Source: Methylobacterium sp. SyP6R (GTDB lineage Bacteria > Pseudomonadota > Alphaproteobacteria > Rhizobiales > Beijerinckiaceae). Taken from it: DNA of 64,000 bases. The stretch spans positions 4,250,001 to 4,314,000 of the forward strand of contig NZ_JAAQRC020000001.1 of assembly GCF_019216885.1 (NCBI RefSeq). The letters are read 5' to 3'. Every line of letters starts with the position of its first letter. The stretch's first letter is position 1. The notes below the pieces were generated by a model. It was not told the origin of the DNA. It saw only the letters and a list, made by a program, of their open reading frames with translations, and searched no databases. Below are positions 24,604 through 32,837 of the stretch, piece by piece. The position numbers and the translations under genes were made by a program.

Positions 24604-25704
24604 TCAGCCCACCGACGACAACCCTGCCCGGTATCCCTCGACCGCACGACGCAGCGTAAAATCCGGCAGGACCCGACCGGCCGTCTCCCGCAAGGCGGTC
24701 CGCCGTCCGGGATCGTCGAGGAGCGCCAGGGCGGTGCGGGCCCAATCCGCGACGTCCATCGGCCGTACGGTACCGCAGCCGCGCGCCTCCAGCATCTCGC
24801 GGGCGGCGCCGGAATGGGGTGAGGCGAGCACGGCGGTGCCGCTCTGCAACGCCTCGTTGACCACGATGCCCCAGACGTCGCCGCGGCTCGGGAACAGCAG
24901 CAGCCGGGCGGAGGCGTGGGCTTCGGCGAGGGCCGATTGCGCGAGGTAGCCGTCGAACCGGGCCGGGATCCCGGCCTCGGCGAGGCGCGCCGCCATCTCG
25001 GCGCGGAGCGGCCCGTCGCCGGCCACCCGCACCCGCAACGGGCGCCCGGCCTCGGCGCAGGCCCGCATCACGTCGGTGAAGAAGCGCGCGCCCTTCACCT
25101 CCTCGTTGAGGATGCCGCAGAACAGGACGTCGTAGGGCCGCGTCTCGGGATCGGGCAGGGACGCCGCCGCCTCCCAGGCCGGGAAGAGCGGTGCGCGATG
25201 GATCCGCTCGGACGCGAGCCCGTAGGTCGACAGCAGCGTCCGGCTGCCCTCGCTCGGGGCGAGGCCGAAGGCGGCGCCCGGCACGATCAGGCGGCGCAAG
25301 GCCCGGTGCGCCGGGGAGCGGGCGCCGGGATCGGTCTCCGGCACGCCGTCGGTGCGGATGGCGTAGGGGACGCCCAGGGCCCTGGCTGCCAGCGCCGCCA
25401 TCGCCATGGTGGGCGAGAAGTCGTTGAGGATCACCGCCGCGGGCCGCAAGCCCGCGAGACGCGGGACGACGCCCGGATTGACGTAGAGGTTGCGCACCGC
25501 GTCCCGGTGCCAGCGCAGGCCCGGCAGCACGGCGAAGCGATAGCCGTCGGCGGCCGCCAGCTCCCATTGGCGGGCGGGCTCCCGGGCCGCGCAGGCGAGC
25601 ACGGTCAACGGTCGGTCGAGGGCGGCGGCGAGCGCCCGGTAGAGCACCTGGGTGTAGGGGGCGAGCGCACCGGTCACCACCACGACGGGACGGTCAGCGG
25701 ACAC
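24604..25704 (-). CDS. Glycosyltransferase (GT4-like)
   Basis: 366 residues, GT-B fold. N-terminal Rossmann half begins VVVVTGALAPYTQVLYRALA; the C-terminal donor-binding half has LLLFPSRGDVWGIVVNEALQ, the E-x7-E-type region of GT4 enzymes. It would transfer a sugar from a nucleotide donor onto a growing lipid-linked repeat unit in the cytoplasm. Its start overlaps the end of the deacetylase gene by 11 bases, so the two are co-translated. Specific donor and acceptor unknown. Confidence 0.85.
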   Translation of the reverse strand: MSADRPVVVVTGALAPYTQVLYRALAAALDRPLTVLACAAREPARQWELAAADGYRFAVLPGLRWHRDAVRNLYVNPGVVPRLAGLRPAAVILNDFSPTMAMAALAARALGVPYAIRTDGVPETDPGARSPAHRALRRLIVPGAAFGLAPSEGSRTLLSTYGLASERIHRAPLFPAWEAAASLPDPETRPYDVLFCGILNEEVKGARFFTDVMRACAEAGRPLRVRVAGDGPLRAEMAARLAEAGIPARFDGYLAQSALAEAHASARLLLFPSRGDVWGIVVNEALQSGTAVLASPHSGAAREMLEARGCGTVRPMDVADWARTALALLDDPGRRTALRETAGRVLPDFTLRRAVEGYRAGLSSVG

Positions 25705-26467
25705 GGGGGGCTCCCATCAGGGCGTCGAGCTCGTGCAGGGGCCATTCCGGTTCGAGGACGTGGCGGGGCATCGTCGCGAGGTCGTCGGCGCCGGTGGCCA
25801 CACCGCGGCGGGTGGTGAAGAAGCTGGCATAGCCGGTGCCCAGCGCCAGGGCCGGGTCGCGGGCCGGCCGGTAGTCGCGCTCCGCGACGCCCCAGGGGCA
25901 GGCGAAGTGCCGAATCGGTCGGCCCGTCGCCGCTTCGAGGGCTACCTTCGACCCGGCGATCTCCCGCTCGGCCGAGGCGTCGTCCAGGGTGGCGATGCGG
26001 GCATGGCTCGCGCTGTGCGAGCCGATCTCCATGCCGGCGGCGAGCCATTCGGCCACCAGGGCCCGGCCGGCATAGGGGCCGGGCGGGCTCGCCGGGGGGG
26101 CGTCGAGCCAGTCGCCGACGAGGAACAGGATCGCCGGCACGCCGGCCGCGCGCAGCACCGGCAGCGCGACCTCGACCGTATCGGCATAGCCGTCGTCGAA
26201 GGTGACGAGGAAGTGTCGCTCCCCCGTGATCCCACCCGACTCGATCAGCGTCAGCGCCTCGTCCGCCCCGACGAAGCGGCCGTGGCGCTGCAAGTAACCG
26301 ATCTGCGCCGCGAACCCGGCGCGGTGATGCTCCGGAACGTGGTGGTAGCACAGGGTGTAGAGGCCCGGCGGGGCATGGGCGAGGCGGCGCCACCGCGCGA
26401 GGCCGCGCAGCAGAAGGGCCCGGAGAACCGGGTGGTCGCGGGCGATGGTCTTGAAGGGTTGCGGCAT
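25694..26467 (-). CDS. Polysaccharide deacetylase (NodB fold)
   Basis: 257 residues from ATG 26,467 (a longer frame to 26,662 lacks family sequence). NodB motifs: FLVTFDDGYADTVEVALPVL with the catalytic DD pair, then MEIGSHSASHARIATLDD with the metal-binding H-x3-H. It removes acetyl groups from sugars of a polysaccharide or precursor. No signal peptide, so it may act on a cytoplasmic intermediate. First gene of a two-gene minus-strand unit, divergent from the FemAB-like gene. Confidence 0.88.
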   Translation of the reverse strand: MPQPFKTIARDHPVLRALLLRGLARWRRLAHAPPGLYTLCYHHVPEHHRAGFAAQIGYLQRHGRFVGADEALTLIESGGITGERHFLVTFDDGYADTVEVALPVLRAAGVPAILFLVGDWLDAPPASPPGPYAGRALVAEWLAAGMEIGSHSASHARIATLDDASAEREIAGSKVALEAATGRPIRHFACPWGVAERDYRPARDPALALGTGYASFFTTRRGVATGADDLATMPRHVLEPEWPLHELDALMGAPRVR

Positions 26468-26671
26468 CCCGCCCGTCGGTCCAAAGGCGCTCGTCCGGAC
26501 GAGGGTGGGACCGGCCCGACACGCGAGCAAGCAAGAAGACAACGTAGGGCCCGGCCGATCGATCGTCATCAACCGATTCCGGTGCAAGACGCACAATCCC
26601 ACGCACGGTGCGCGCCTTGCGTCGCCTGGGCGGCGCCGGTGGGGATCGTCCCGTCCTGGCACGGAGACCCC

Positions 26672-27685
26672 ATGACCAGAGCTAGGCGCGACACGGGACT
26701 ACGGATCGTACTGGTCGAGGATGTCTCGGCCTGGGACGACCTCGTCTGGGCGCAGCCCGGCGGCACGATCTTCGCCGCGTCCGGATGGGGCGTCTACAAG
26801 CACCGGCGCGGCGCCCGGATCGAGCGGCTGAGCGTCGTCGACGAGCGCGAGCGGCTGGTCGGCCTGGCCCAGGTCCAGATCCGCCGGCGCGGGCCCTCAA
26901 GGCAAATCTACGTCCAGGGCGGCCCCCTCCTGACCCGGGAGGGCGAGTGCCGCGGAGAATCCGTGATCCGCCGCCTCATCGGCCACATCGCCCCATCGCC
27001 CCTCGACCTCCTGGTCGTCGATCTCGACCGGGCCGCGAGCCCCGGCGTCCTGCTCGGGCTGTTGACGGCGGGCTTCCGGCCGGTCTCTGCGCCGCGCCGG
27101 CACACCCTGGAGGTGGACCTCAGCCGCGGCCTCGATGCGGTGCTGGCCGGCATGGACCGGCGCTGGCGCAAGGCCCTGCGCAAGGCTTTGCGCAATCCCG
27201 CCCTGACGGCGCGCTTCCTCGAAGATCCGGCCGAGCGGCTCGCCGCGTTCGATGCCTTCGCGGCGATGTACGCGGCCCTGAAGGCCCGCAAGGGGTTTCC
27301 CAGCCGCTTCGACTGCGCGGCCTACCGCGACCTCGTCGCAGGCGACCCGCGCCAGCCGATCCTTGAGGTCCGGGAGGGCGACGAGCCCTGCCTGGTGCGC
27401 CTCCTCCATCTCGGCCGCGACCGCACCACCGCCTTCTTCACCGCCGCGACGGAACGGGCCAACCTGAACGGCGCGGCCTATCTGGCGGTCTGGTGCTGCC
27501 TCGGCCGCGCCGCCGAGGCGGGCCACCGGGTCTTCGATGTCGGCGGCATCGATCCGGCGGCCAACCGGGGCGTCTACGATTTCAAGCGCGGATTCGCCCG
27601 CCACGCGGTCACGAGCGGCCCGCTCTGGATCTACGCCCGCAGCCGCCTCGTCGCGGCGGCGGCCTGCCTGGTGCTGGCGCGATGA
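26672..27685 (+). CDS. FemAB/GNAT-like transferase in exopolysaccharide locus
   Basis: 337 residues from ATG 26,672. Two GNAT-like halves joined by a basic helix (MDRRWRKALRKALRNPALTA): the first holds IYVQGGPLL, the second VRLLHLGRDRTTAFFTAATE and AAYLAVWCCLGRAAEAGHRV, ending DVGGIDPAANRGVYDFKRGF. This FemAB-like pattern is found in peptidoglycan-bridge enzymes and in exopolysaccharide loci (acyl or aminoacyl transfer). The substrate is unknown. It overlaps the flippase start, so it belongs to the main operon. Confidence 0.8.
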   Translation: MTRARRDTGLRIVLVEDVSAWDDLVWAQPGGTIFAASGWGVYKHRRGARIERLSVVDERERLVGLAQVQIRRRGPSRQIYVQGGPLLTREGECRGESVIRRLIGHIAPSPLDLLVVDLDRAASPGVLLGLLTAGFRPVSAPRRHTLEVDLSRGLDAVLAGMDRRWRKALRKALRNPALTARFLEDPAERLAAFDAFAAMYAALKARKGFPSRFDCAAYRDLVAGDPRQPILEVREGDEPCLVRLLHLGRDRTTAFFTAATERANLNGAAYLAVWCCLGRAAEAGHRVFDVGGIDPAANRGVYDFKRGFARHAVTSGPLWIYARSRLVAAAACLVLAR

Positions 27686-28998
27686 TGCGGCCCGCCTCGC
27701 TTCTCGCGCGCCTGCGCGGCCCGTCCCTGCTCTCCCTCCTCGACCAGGGGGCGGTGAGCGGCTTCGGCTTCCTCGCCGGCATCGCGGCGGCCCGCCTCGT
27801 CGACATGGAGGATTTCGGCCGCTTCGCCCTGGTTCTGATCTTCGGCGGCGTGGCGCAGGCCGTCCACAACGCCCTCGTGACTGCGCCGATGATGACGCTC
27901 GCGGCCGCGGCGCGCAGCCCGCGCCGCTACGCCGCCGCGATCCTCGCCGGGGCCCTGGTCCTCGGGGCCCTCCTGGCGCTGGGCGTCGCCGGGGCGCTCG
28001 CGCTCTACTTCGCCCTCCGGGGCGAGGCGGTGCCGCTCGACCTCGTCACCGCCGCCGGCGCGCTCACCCTGGGGCAGAACCTGCAGCTCACGGCACGGCG
28101 GCTGCTCTTCGCTTCCGGGGCCGGCCCCCGGGCGCTCGTCATGGACCTGTCCCGGGCAGCCGCCTTCCCGGTCGCCGTCGCAGGGTCGTGGGCGATGGGG
28201 GCGCCGCTCGATGCGGCCCAGCTCGTCGGGCTCCTGGCCGTCACGGCGCTTCTCACGACGCTGCCGGTCATCGTCGGGTGGGCGGTCGAGCCGGGGCGCC
28301 GGAACCTCGCCGCCGCTGCCTCGCGCCACTGGCAGATGGCGCGCTGGCTCCTCCCGGTGGTCCTCGTCACCTTCGGGCAGGAGCAGCTGGTCTGGATCCT
28401 GGCCGGCGGGGCGCTCGGCGACGAGGCCCTCGGCGGCTTGAGGGCGGCCCAGTACCTCGTCGGCATCGTCCTCCTGATGCTTACCGCGACCGAGAACGTG
28501 GTGCCGACGGGGGCGGGGCGGGCCTACGAGGCCGGCGGCGAGACGGCACTCCGGGCTTATCTGCTCGGCGTCGCCGGCCGGCTCGGGGTTCCGGTCGGCT
28601 TCCTCCTCGCCTTGGTGGCGATCCCGGCCGAACTCTGGCTGCGCCTCGTCTTCGGCGCGCCCTACGTTCCCTATGCGCCCTGCCTGCGCTGGCTGGCGCT
28701 CGGCGTCGTCTTCATCTTCCTGCGCGACATGGTGGGGCAGGTCTTCCGGGCCCGGCGCCGCACCGACGTCATCTTCCGCGCCTTCCTGGTCAGCCTGCCG
28801 GTCTCCCTGGTGCTGATCCGCCCGCTCCTCGACCATTACGGGGCCGTCGGGGCGGCGGCGGCGGTGGCGATCGGCCACGGCGCGTCACTGGTCGCCCTGC
28901 TGACGGCGCTCGCCCGGAGCGAGGTCCCCCCTTTGGACGGACCATCCCCGAACCCCGCCGGACCGGGCGCGCCCGCAAAAAGGCCGGATCGATGCTGA
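27682..28998 (+). CDS. Wzx-like polysaccharide flippase
   Basis: 438 residues, about 12 hydrophobic segments. It begins LLSLLDQGAVSGFGFLAGIA, typical of Wzx/MATE-type exporters, and continues with alternating membrane helices to the C-terminus. It would flip lipid-linked repeat units across the inner membrane. Its ATG overlaps the FemAB-like stop and its end overlaps the polymerase gene, so the order is transferase-flippase-polymerase in one run. Confidence 0.82.
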   Translation: MMRPASLLARLRGPSLLSLLDQGAVSGFGFLAGIAAARLVDMEDFGRFALVLIFGGVAQAVHNALVTAPMMTLAAAARSPRRYAAAILAGALVLGALLALGVAGALALYFALRGEAVPLDLVTAAGALTLGQNLQLTARRLLFASGAGPRALVMDLSRAAAFPVAVAGSWAMGAPLDAAQLVGLLAVTALLTTLPVIVGWAVEPGRRNLAAAASRHWQMARWLLPVVLVTFGQEQLVWILAGGALGDEALGGLRAAQYLVGIVLLMLTATENVVPTGAGRAYEAGGETALRAYLLGVAGRLGVPVGFLLALVAIPAELWLRLVFGAPYVPYAPCLRWLALGVVFIFLRDMVGQVFRARRRTDVIFRAFLVSLPVSLVLIRPLLDHYGAVGAAAAVAIGHGASLVALLTALARSEVPPLDGPSPNPAGPGAPAKRPDRC

Positions 28999-30362
28999 AC
29001 GCCCTCATCGCCGTCGCGGCCGCGACCTGGTTCACGCTCGCCTACCCGGTCCTGCGCCGCCGCCTCGAGACGCATCCGCCGTCGGGCGGCGCGCCCCTGT
29101 TCTGGCCGCTGGCGCTGACGGTGGTCTTCGCCTTCATGCCGCTCGTCTTCACGGTTCCGCGCGAGGACGGCAACGCGGTGCTGGAGCAGGGGCTGACGGC
29201 CTCGAACGTCGTCACCATCGTGCTTACCGGCCTCACGGCCCTCTACCTGTTCGTGAAGGTCGCGGCCGACCGGCGCGTGCTGCTCCTGCCCTTCGCGATG
29301 CCCTACCTGCCGTTCACCCTGATGATCGTCATGAACGGGGTGAGCGCCGCCTGGTCGATCGTCCCGACCTACACGCTCTACCGCACCGCGGAACTCGCGG
29401 TGTTCACCCTCTCGTCGATCCTGATCTTCGACCGGCCTGACATCCGGCATCGGCTGGCCGACATCCTCGCCATCGTGACGCTCGCCTGGCTCGTCTCGGT
29501 GACGCCCGAGATCCTCCAGAGCCTGGCCTCCGGCATCGTGTTCTCCTCGGCCAAGAACAACATGATGCCGCTGGTCTGCGCGCTCCTGGGCTTTGCCGCC
29601 TGGTTCGGCCCGCCCAACCGCCGCCGCGGCCGCTACCTGGTCCTGGCCGCGGCCGGCTTCGTCATCGCGGGCTCGGCCGCCTCGACGGGCGCGCTGATCG
29701 CGGTCGGGCCGGCGCTGATGATCGCCTCGCGCCGTCCGGGTATCCGCGTCGCCGGCATCGTGCTGGCGCTGGCCTCGATCGCGGTGTTCCTGTTCCTGAT
29801 GGTCGGCCTGTCGAGCTTTCCGGGGCTCCTCGACGCCCTCTCGGTCATCCTCCAGAAGCCGAAGGTGGAACTCGCCAACGCCACCGGCCGCGGCCAGTTC
29901 TGGCCGACCTTCATCGCGGCGACGCAGGACCGCCTGCTCGGCTCCGGCTTCTCGGCCGCCGACCGCTTCATCCAGCTCCTGATCCCGACCACCGAACTTG
30001 CCGACGAACTCGGCCGTGACGCGGTGTTCATCACGAGTTCGCACAACATGTTCCTGAGCGCCTGGGCCGGCACCGGGATCATCGGCCTGTCCTTCGCGGT
30101 CCTGACCTTGATCGAGCCGATCCGCTTCGCCGCCCGCGCCGACCGCGGCACCCGCCGGATCGTCGCCTGCCTGATCCTGATGCTCGCCCTCAACGGGCTG
30201 ACGACACCCGGATTGTTCCAGGACTGGAACGTCAACGTGCTGGCCTACGTGGCGGCCCTCGCCTGCGCCCGGGCGGCGCGGCGCGAGGCCGAGGCGGGCT
30301 GGAGGGACGTCGCCCCGGTCCCGTCCCCGCGCGGGACGGGACAGGCTTGGCCCGCCGCTTGA
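28992..30362 (+). CDS. Wzy/O-antigen ligase-like polymerase
   Basis: 456 residues with about 10 membrane segments. Family pattern: a large periplasmic loop near residues 285-355 (VELANATGRGQFWPTFI, then DRLLGSGFSAADRF and VFITSSHNMFLSAWAGTGII), as in O-antigen polymerases and ligases. It probably joins repeat units delivered by the flippase. ATG 28,992 lies inside the end of the flippase gene. Confidence 0.82.
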   Translation: MLNALIAVAAATWFTLAYPVLRRRLETHPPSGGAPLFWPLALTVVFAFMPLVFTVPREDGNAVLEQGLTASNVVTIVLTGLTALYLFVKVAADRRVLLLPFAMPYLPFTLMIVMNGVSAAWSIVPTYTLYRTAELAVFTLSSILIFDRPDIRHRLADILAIVTLAWLVSVTPEILQSLASGIVFSSAKNNMMPLVCALLGFAAWFGPPNRRRGRYLVLAAAGFVIAGSAASTGALIAVGPALMIASRRPGIRVAGIVLALASIAVFLFLMVGLSSFPGLLDALSVILQKPKVELANATGRGQFWPTFIAATQDRLLGSGFSAADRFIQLLIPTTELADELGRDAVFITSSHNMFLSAWAGTGIIGLSFAVLTLIEPIRFAARADRGTRRIVACLILMLALNGLTTPGLFQDWNVNVLAYVAALACARAARREAEAGWRDVAPVPSPRGTGQAWPAA

Positions 30363-30459
30363 AGCGACTCGGGGAAACGGACCGTCGTCCCCTCCGGTCG
30401 TCCCGGAATGGAACAGGACCGGCCCGCAGCGAGAGCCTTTCGGGAGCCTTGGGCCCATC

Positions 30460-32595
30460 ATGACCATGGTCGAGAACGTCCGCAACGGGCTGCTCGTCGG
30501 GGCCGCCCCGCGGGAGGGGCGGGAATACGGGGAGGGCGTGCGGGAGCCCTGGTTCCTCGATCCGCGCGAGATCCTGCGCACCATGAGGTTGCGCTGGTTC
30601 ACGGTGCTTCTGCCCGTCCTCCTGTGCCTCGGCCTCGCCGCGGCCTGGATGCACCTGAACCCGCCGCTCTACGCCGCCTCGACGCAGATCCTGATCGATC
30701 CGCGCGGGCTGCAGGTGGTCAAGGATGGGCTGACCCCGCCGGACCAGGCGAGCGACGCCAGCCTCCTCCTCGTCGACAGCCAGCTCCGGGTGCTCACCTC
30801 CGACGATGTGCTCGGCCGCGTGGTCGACCGGTTCGACCTCGCGAAGGATCCCGAATTCCAGGGTCGAGAGACCCTGATCGGTGCCGCGAAGGCGCTGATC
30901 GCCCGCTTCACCGGCCGCACCGATCCGGCGGTCGATCCCCGGCTGACGGCGCTCCGGATCCTGCGCGACCGGGTCGGGGCGCGGCGGCTGGAGCGCAGCT
31001 TCGTGCTGGAGCTCGGCGTGACCTCCGACGACCGCGAGAAGGCCGCCCGCCTCGCGACCGGTATCGCCGAGACCTACCTCGCCCGCGACGCCGCCACCCG
31101 CTCCGAGACGACCCGCCGGGCCGGCGAGGCGATCGAGAGCCGGCTGGCCCAGCTGCGCGACGACCTGCGCAAGGCCGAGGACAAGGCGCAGGCCTTCCGG
31201 GCCAAGCACAACCTCGTCGGCACCCGCTCGCAGCTGGTGAGCGAGCAGCAGCTGACCCAGCTGAGCGAGCAGCTCGGCGCCGCCCGGGCCAAGGCCCTCG
31301 AGGCCGGCGCCCGGATGCGCCAGGTCGAGGGCGTGATCAGCGGCGGCCGCTTCGATTCCGCCAACGAGATCGTCACCAACCCGACCATCACGAGCCTGCG
31401 CAGCCAGCTCGCCGGCGTCGAGCGCCTGCGCGCCGATGCGGAGGAGACGCTGGGCAAGCGCCATCCGAGCTACATGGCGGCCGTGGTGCAGGAAAAGGCC
31501 CTGCGCGCGGCGATCGAGGCCGAGATCCGCCGCATCGCGGCGGCGAGCCGCAACGACTTCGAGGCCGCCCAGGCGAGCGCCAAGGTCCTCGGCACGACCC
31601 TGGAGCGGCGCAAGGCCGAGGCGTTGAAGGTCGGCGACGACTTCGTGCAGCTGCGCGAACTGGAGCGCCAGGCGGATGCGAGCCGCTCTGTCTACCAGGC
31701 CTTCCTGGTCCGGGCTCGCGAGTTGCAGGAGCAGCAGCGCCTCGACACCTCGGCCTCGCGGATCATCTCCCAGGCCTCGCCGCCGGAGAAGCGCATCGGC
31801 CCGCCGACGCCGGTGCTGGTCGCGGCCGCCCTCGTCGCCGGCTTGGGCCTCGGCCTCGTCGGCGCCCTCGCGCTCGAACTGCTCGCCGGCCGCGTCCGCT
31901 CGCGCCGGCGTCTGGAAGGCCATCTCGGCCGCACCGGGCTCGACGCCCTGCCGCGGGCACCGCGCAAGGCCGCGAGCGCCGCCACCCTCAAGGCCGATTT
32001 CGGCAGCACCCGGGGCGACGTGCCCTACGATGTGGCCGTCGCGCGACTGCGCCATCGCCTCGCCGCCGCCGAGCCGGGTGCCAAGCCCCTCGTCGTCCTC
32101 GTCACCGCGGGCGACGACCGGATCGGCAAGTCGGTGCTGGCCCGCTCGCTCGCCCTCTCGGCGGCGGCGGACCGCGAGCGGGTGGTCCTGGTCGATGCCG
32201 ACCCGAAGGGGGGGCTCACCCGCGACCTCGGTGCCGCCGCGCCCCGGGACCTCGCCGGCCTGTTGCGCAGCCGTACGCCCCTCGGCGACGCCCTGGTGAC
32301 CCTTCCCTCGGGATTGCGGGTGCTGCCCCGCCCCGCCGACCTGCCGCGGGACCTCGCCGGCAATCTCGCCGACGCGCTCCTGCGCAGCGACGCCGACCTC
32401 GTCGTGGTCGATCTCGGCCTCGTCGGCGGCGACGTGGTGACCGAGCGCCTGATCGCCGAGGAGCGCATCCCGATGCTGCTGCTCGCCGTCAGCGCCCGGC
32501 GCAGCCGATTCTCCGCGGTGGACCGGGCGCTCAAGGCGATCGGCCCGGGCCGGCGGGCGCGGGTGGTGGTGACGGATGCGGATTTGCGGGAGTAG
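30460..32595 (+). CDS. Wzz/GumC-type co-polymerase with P-loop domain
   Basis: 711 residues. TM1 at about 48-66 and TM2 at about 450-471 enclose a large periplasmic part with long coiled-coil segments (RTGE-type helices near 215-400). The cytoplasmic end is a bacterial-tyrosine-kinase-like domain: P-loop GDDRIGKSVLA near residue 550, VVLVDADPKGGLTRDLG (Walker A') and LVVVDLGLVGGD. No tyrosine occurs in the last 170 residues, so the usual C-terminal autophosphorylation cluster is absent. It would control chain length and export; any phosphorylation control is probably different or missing. Confidence 0.88.
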   Translation: MTMVENVRNGLLVGAAPREGREYGEGVREPWFLDPREILRTMRLRWFTVLLPVLLCLGLAAAWMHLNPPLYAASTQILIDPRGLQVVKDGLTPPDQASDASLLLVDSQLRVLTSDDVLGRVVDRFDLAKDPEFQGRETLIGAAKALIARFTGRTDPAVDPRLTALRILRDRVGARRLERSFVLELGVTSDDREKAARLATGIAETYLARDAATRSETTRRAGEAIESRLAQLRDDLRKAEDKAQAFRAKHNLVGTRSQLVSEQQLTQLSEQLGAARAKALEAGARMRQVEGVISGGRFDSANEIVTNPTITSLRSQLAGVERLRADAEETLGKRHPSYMAAVVQEKALRAAIEAEIRRIAAASRNDFEAAQASAKVLGTTLERRKAEALKVGDDFVQLRELERQADASRSVYQAFLVRARELQEQQRLDTSASRIISQASPPEKRIGPPTPVLVAAALVAGLGLGLVGALALELLAGRVRSRRRLEGHLGRTGLDALPRAPRKAASAATLKADFGSTRGDVPYDVAVARLRHRLAAAEPGAKPLVVLVTAGDDRIGKSVLARSLALSAAADRERVVLVDADPKGGLTRDLGAAAPRDLAGLLRSRTPLGDALVTLPSGLRVLPRPADLPRDLAGNLADALLRSDADLVVVDLGLVGGDVVTERLIAEERIPMLLLAVSARRSRFSAVDRALKAIGPGRRARVVVTDADLRE

Positions 32596-32624
32596 GGAAA
32601 ACCAGCCAAATCGTCTGAAGAAAA

Positions 32625-32756
32625 GGCACTTTCCCCTCCCCCTGTGGGGAGGGGTCAGGGGTGGGGGTGGTGCCGCGCATGGCTGTGCGGTGCCTCCTGC
32701 ACCACCCCCATGCGGGATCTTCGAGCTCCATAACCCCTCCCTACAGGCGGCACGGG
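32625..32756. repeat. Intergenic palindromic repeat
   Basis: C/G-rich hairpin element: GGGGGTGGTG (32,663-32,672) pairs with CACCACCCCC (32,700-32,709), with a nested CCGCGCA/TGTGCGG hairpin, and outer CCCTCCC/GGGAGGG blocks. It lies between the co-polymerase and beta-helix genes and could weaken read-through. Confidence 0.5.
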
Positions 32757-32837
32757 AGGACGCCTCATATCCGAGGAATGAGCGCGACAGGACCGCATCC
32801 CGCCCCCCGAACCCGACAGGCTCCGAGACCCACCACC

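Noticed and set aside
25733..26671. N-terminal extension of the FemAB-like frame
   Set aside because: The extension is antisense to the deacetylase gene; ATG 26,672 starts the real protein.
28836..32055. Two open frames of about 600 codons on the minus strand across the exopolysaccharide genes
   Set aside because: Low-complexity shadows of the polymerase and co-polymerase genes.
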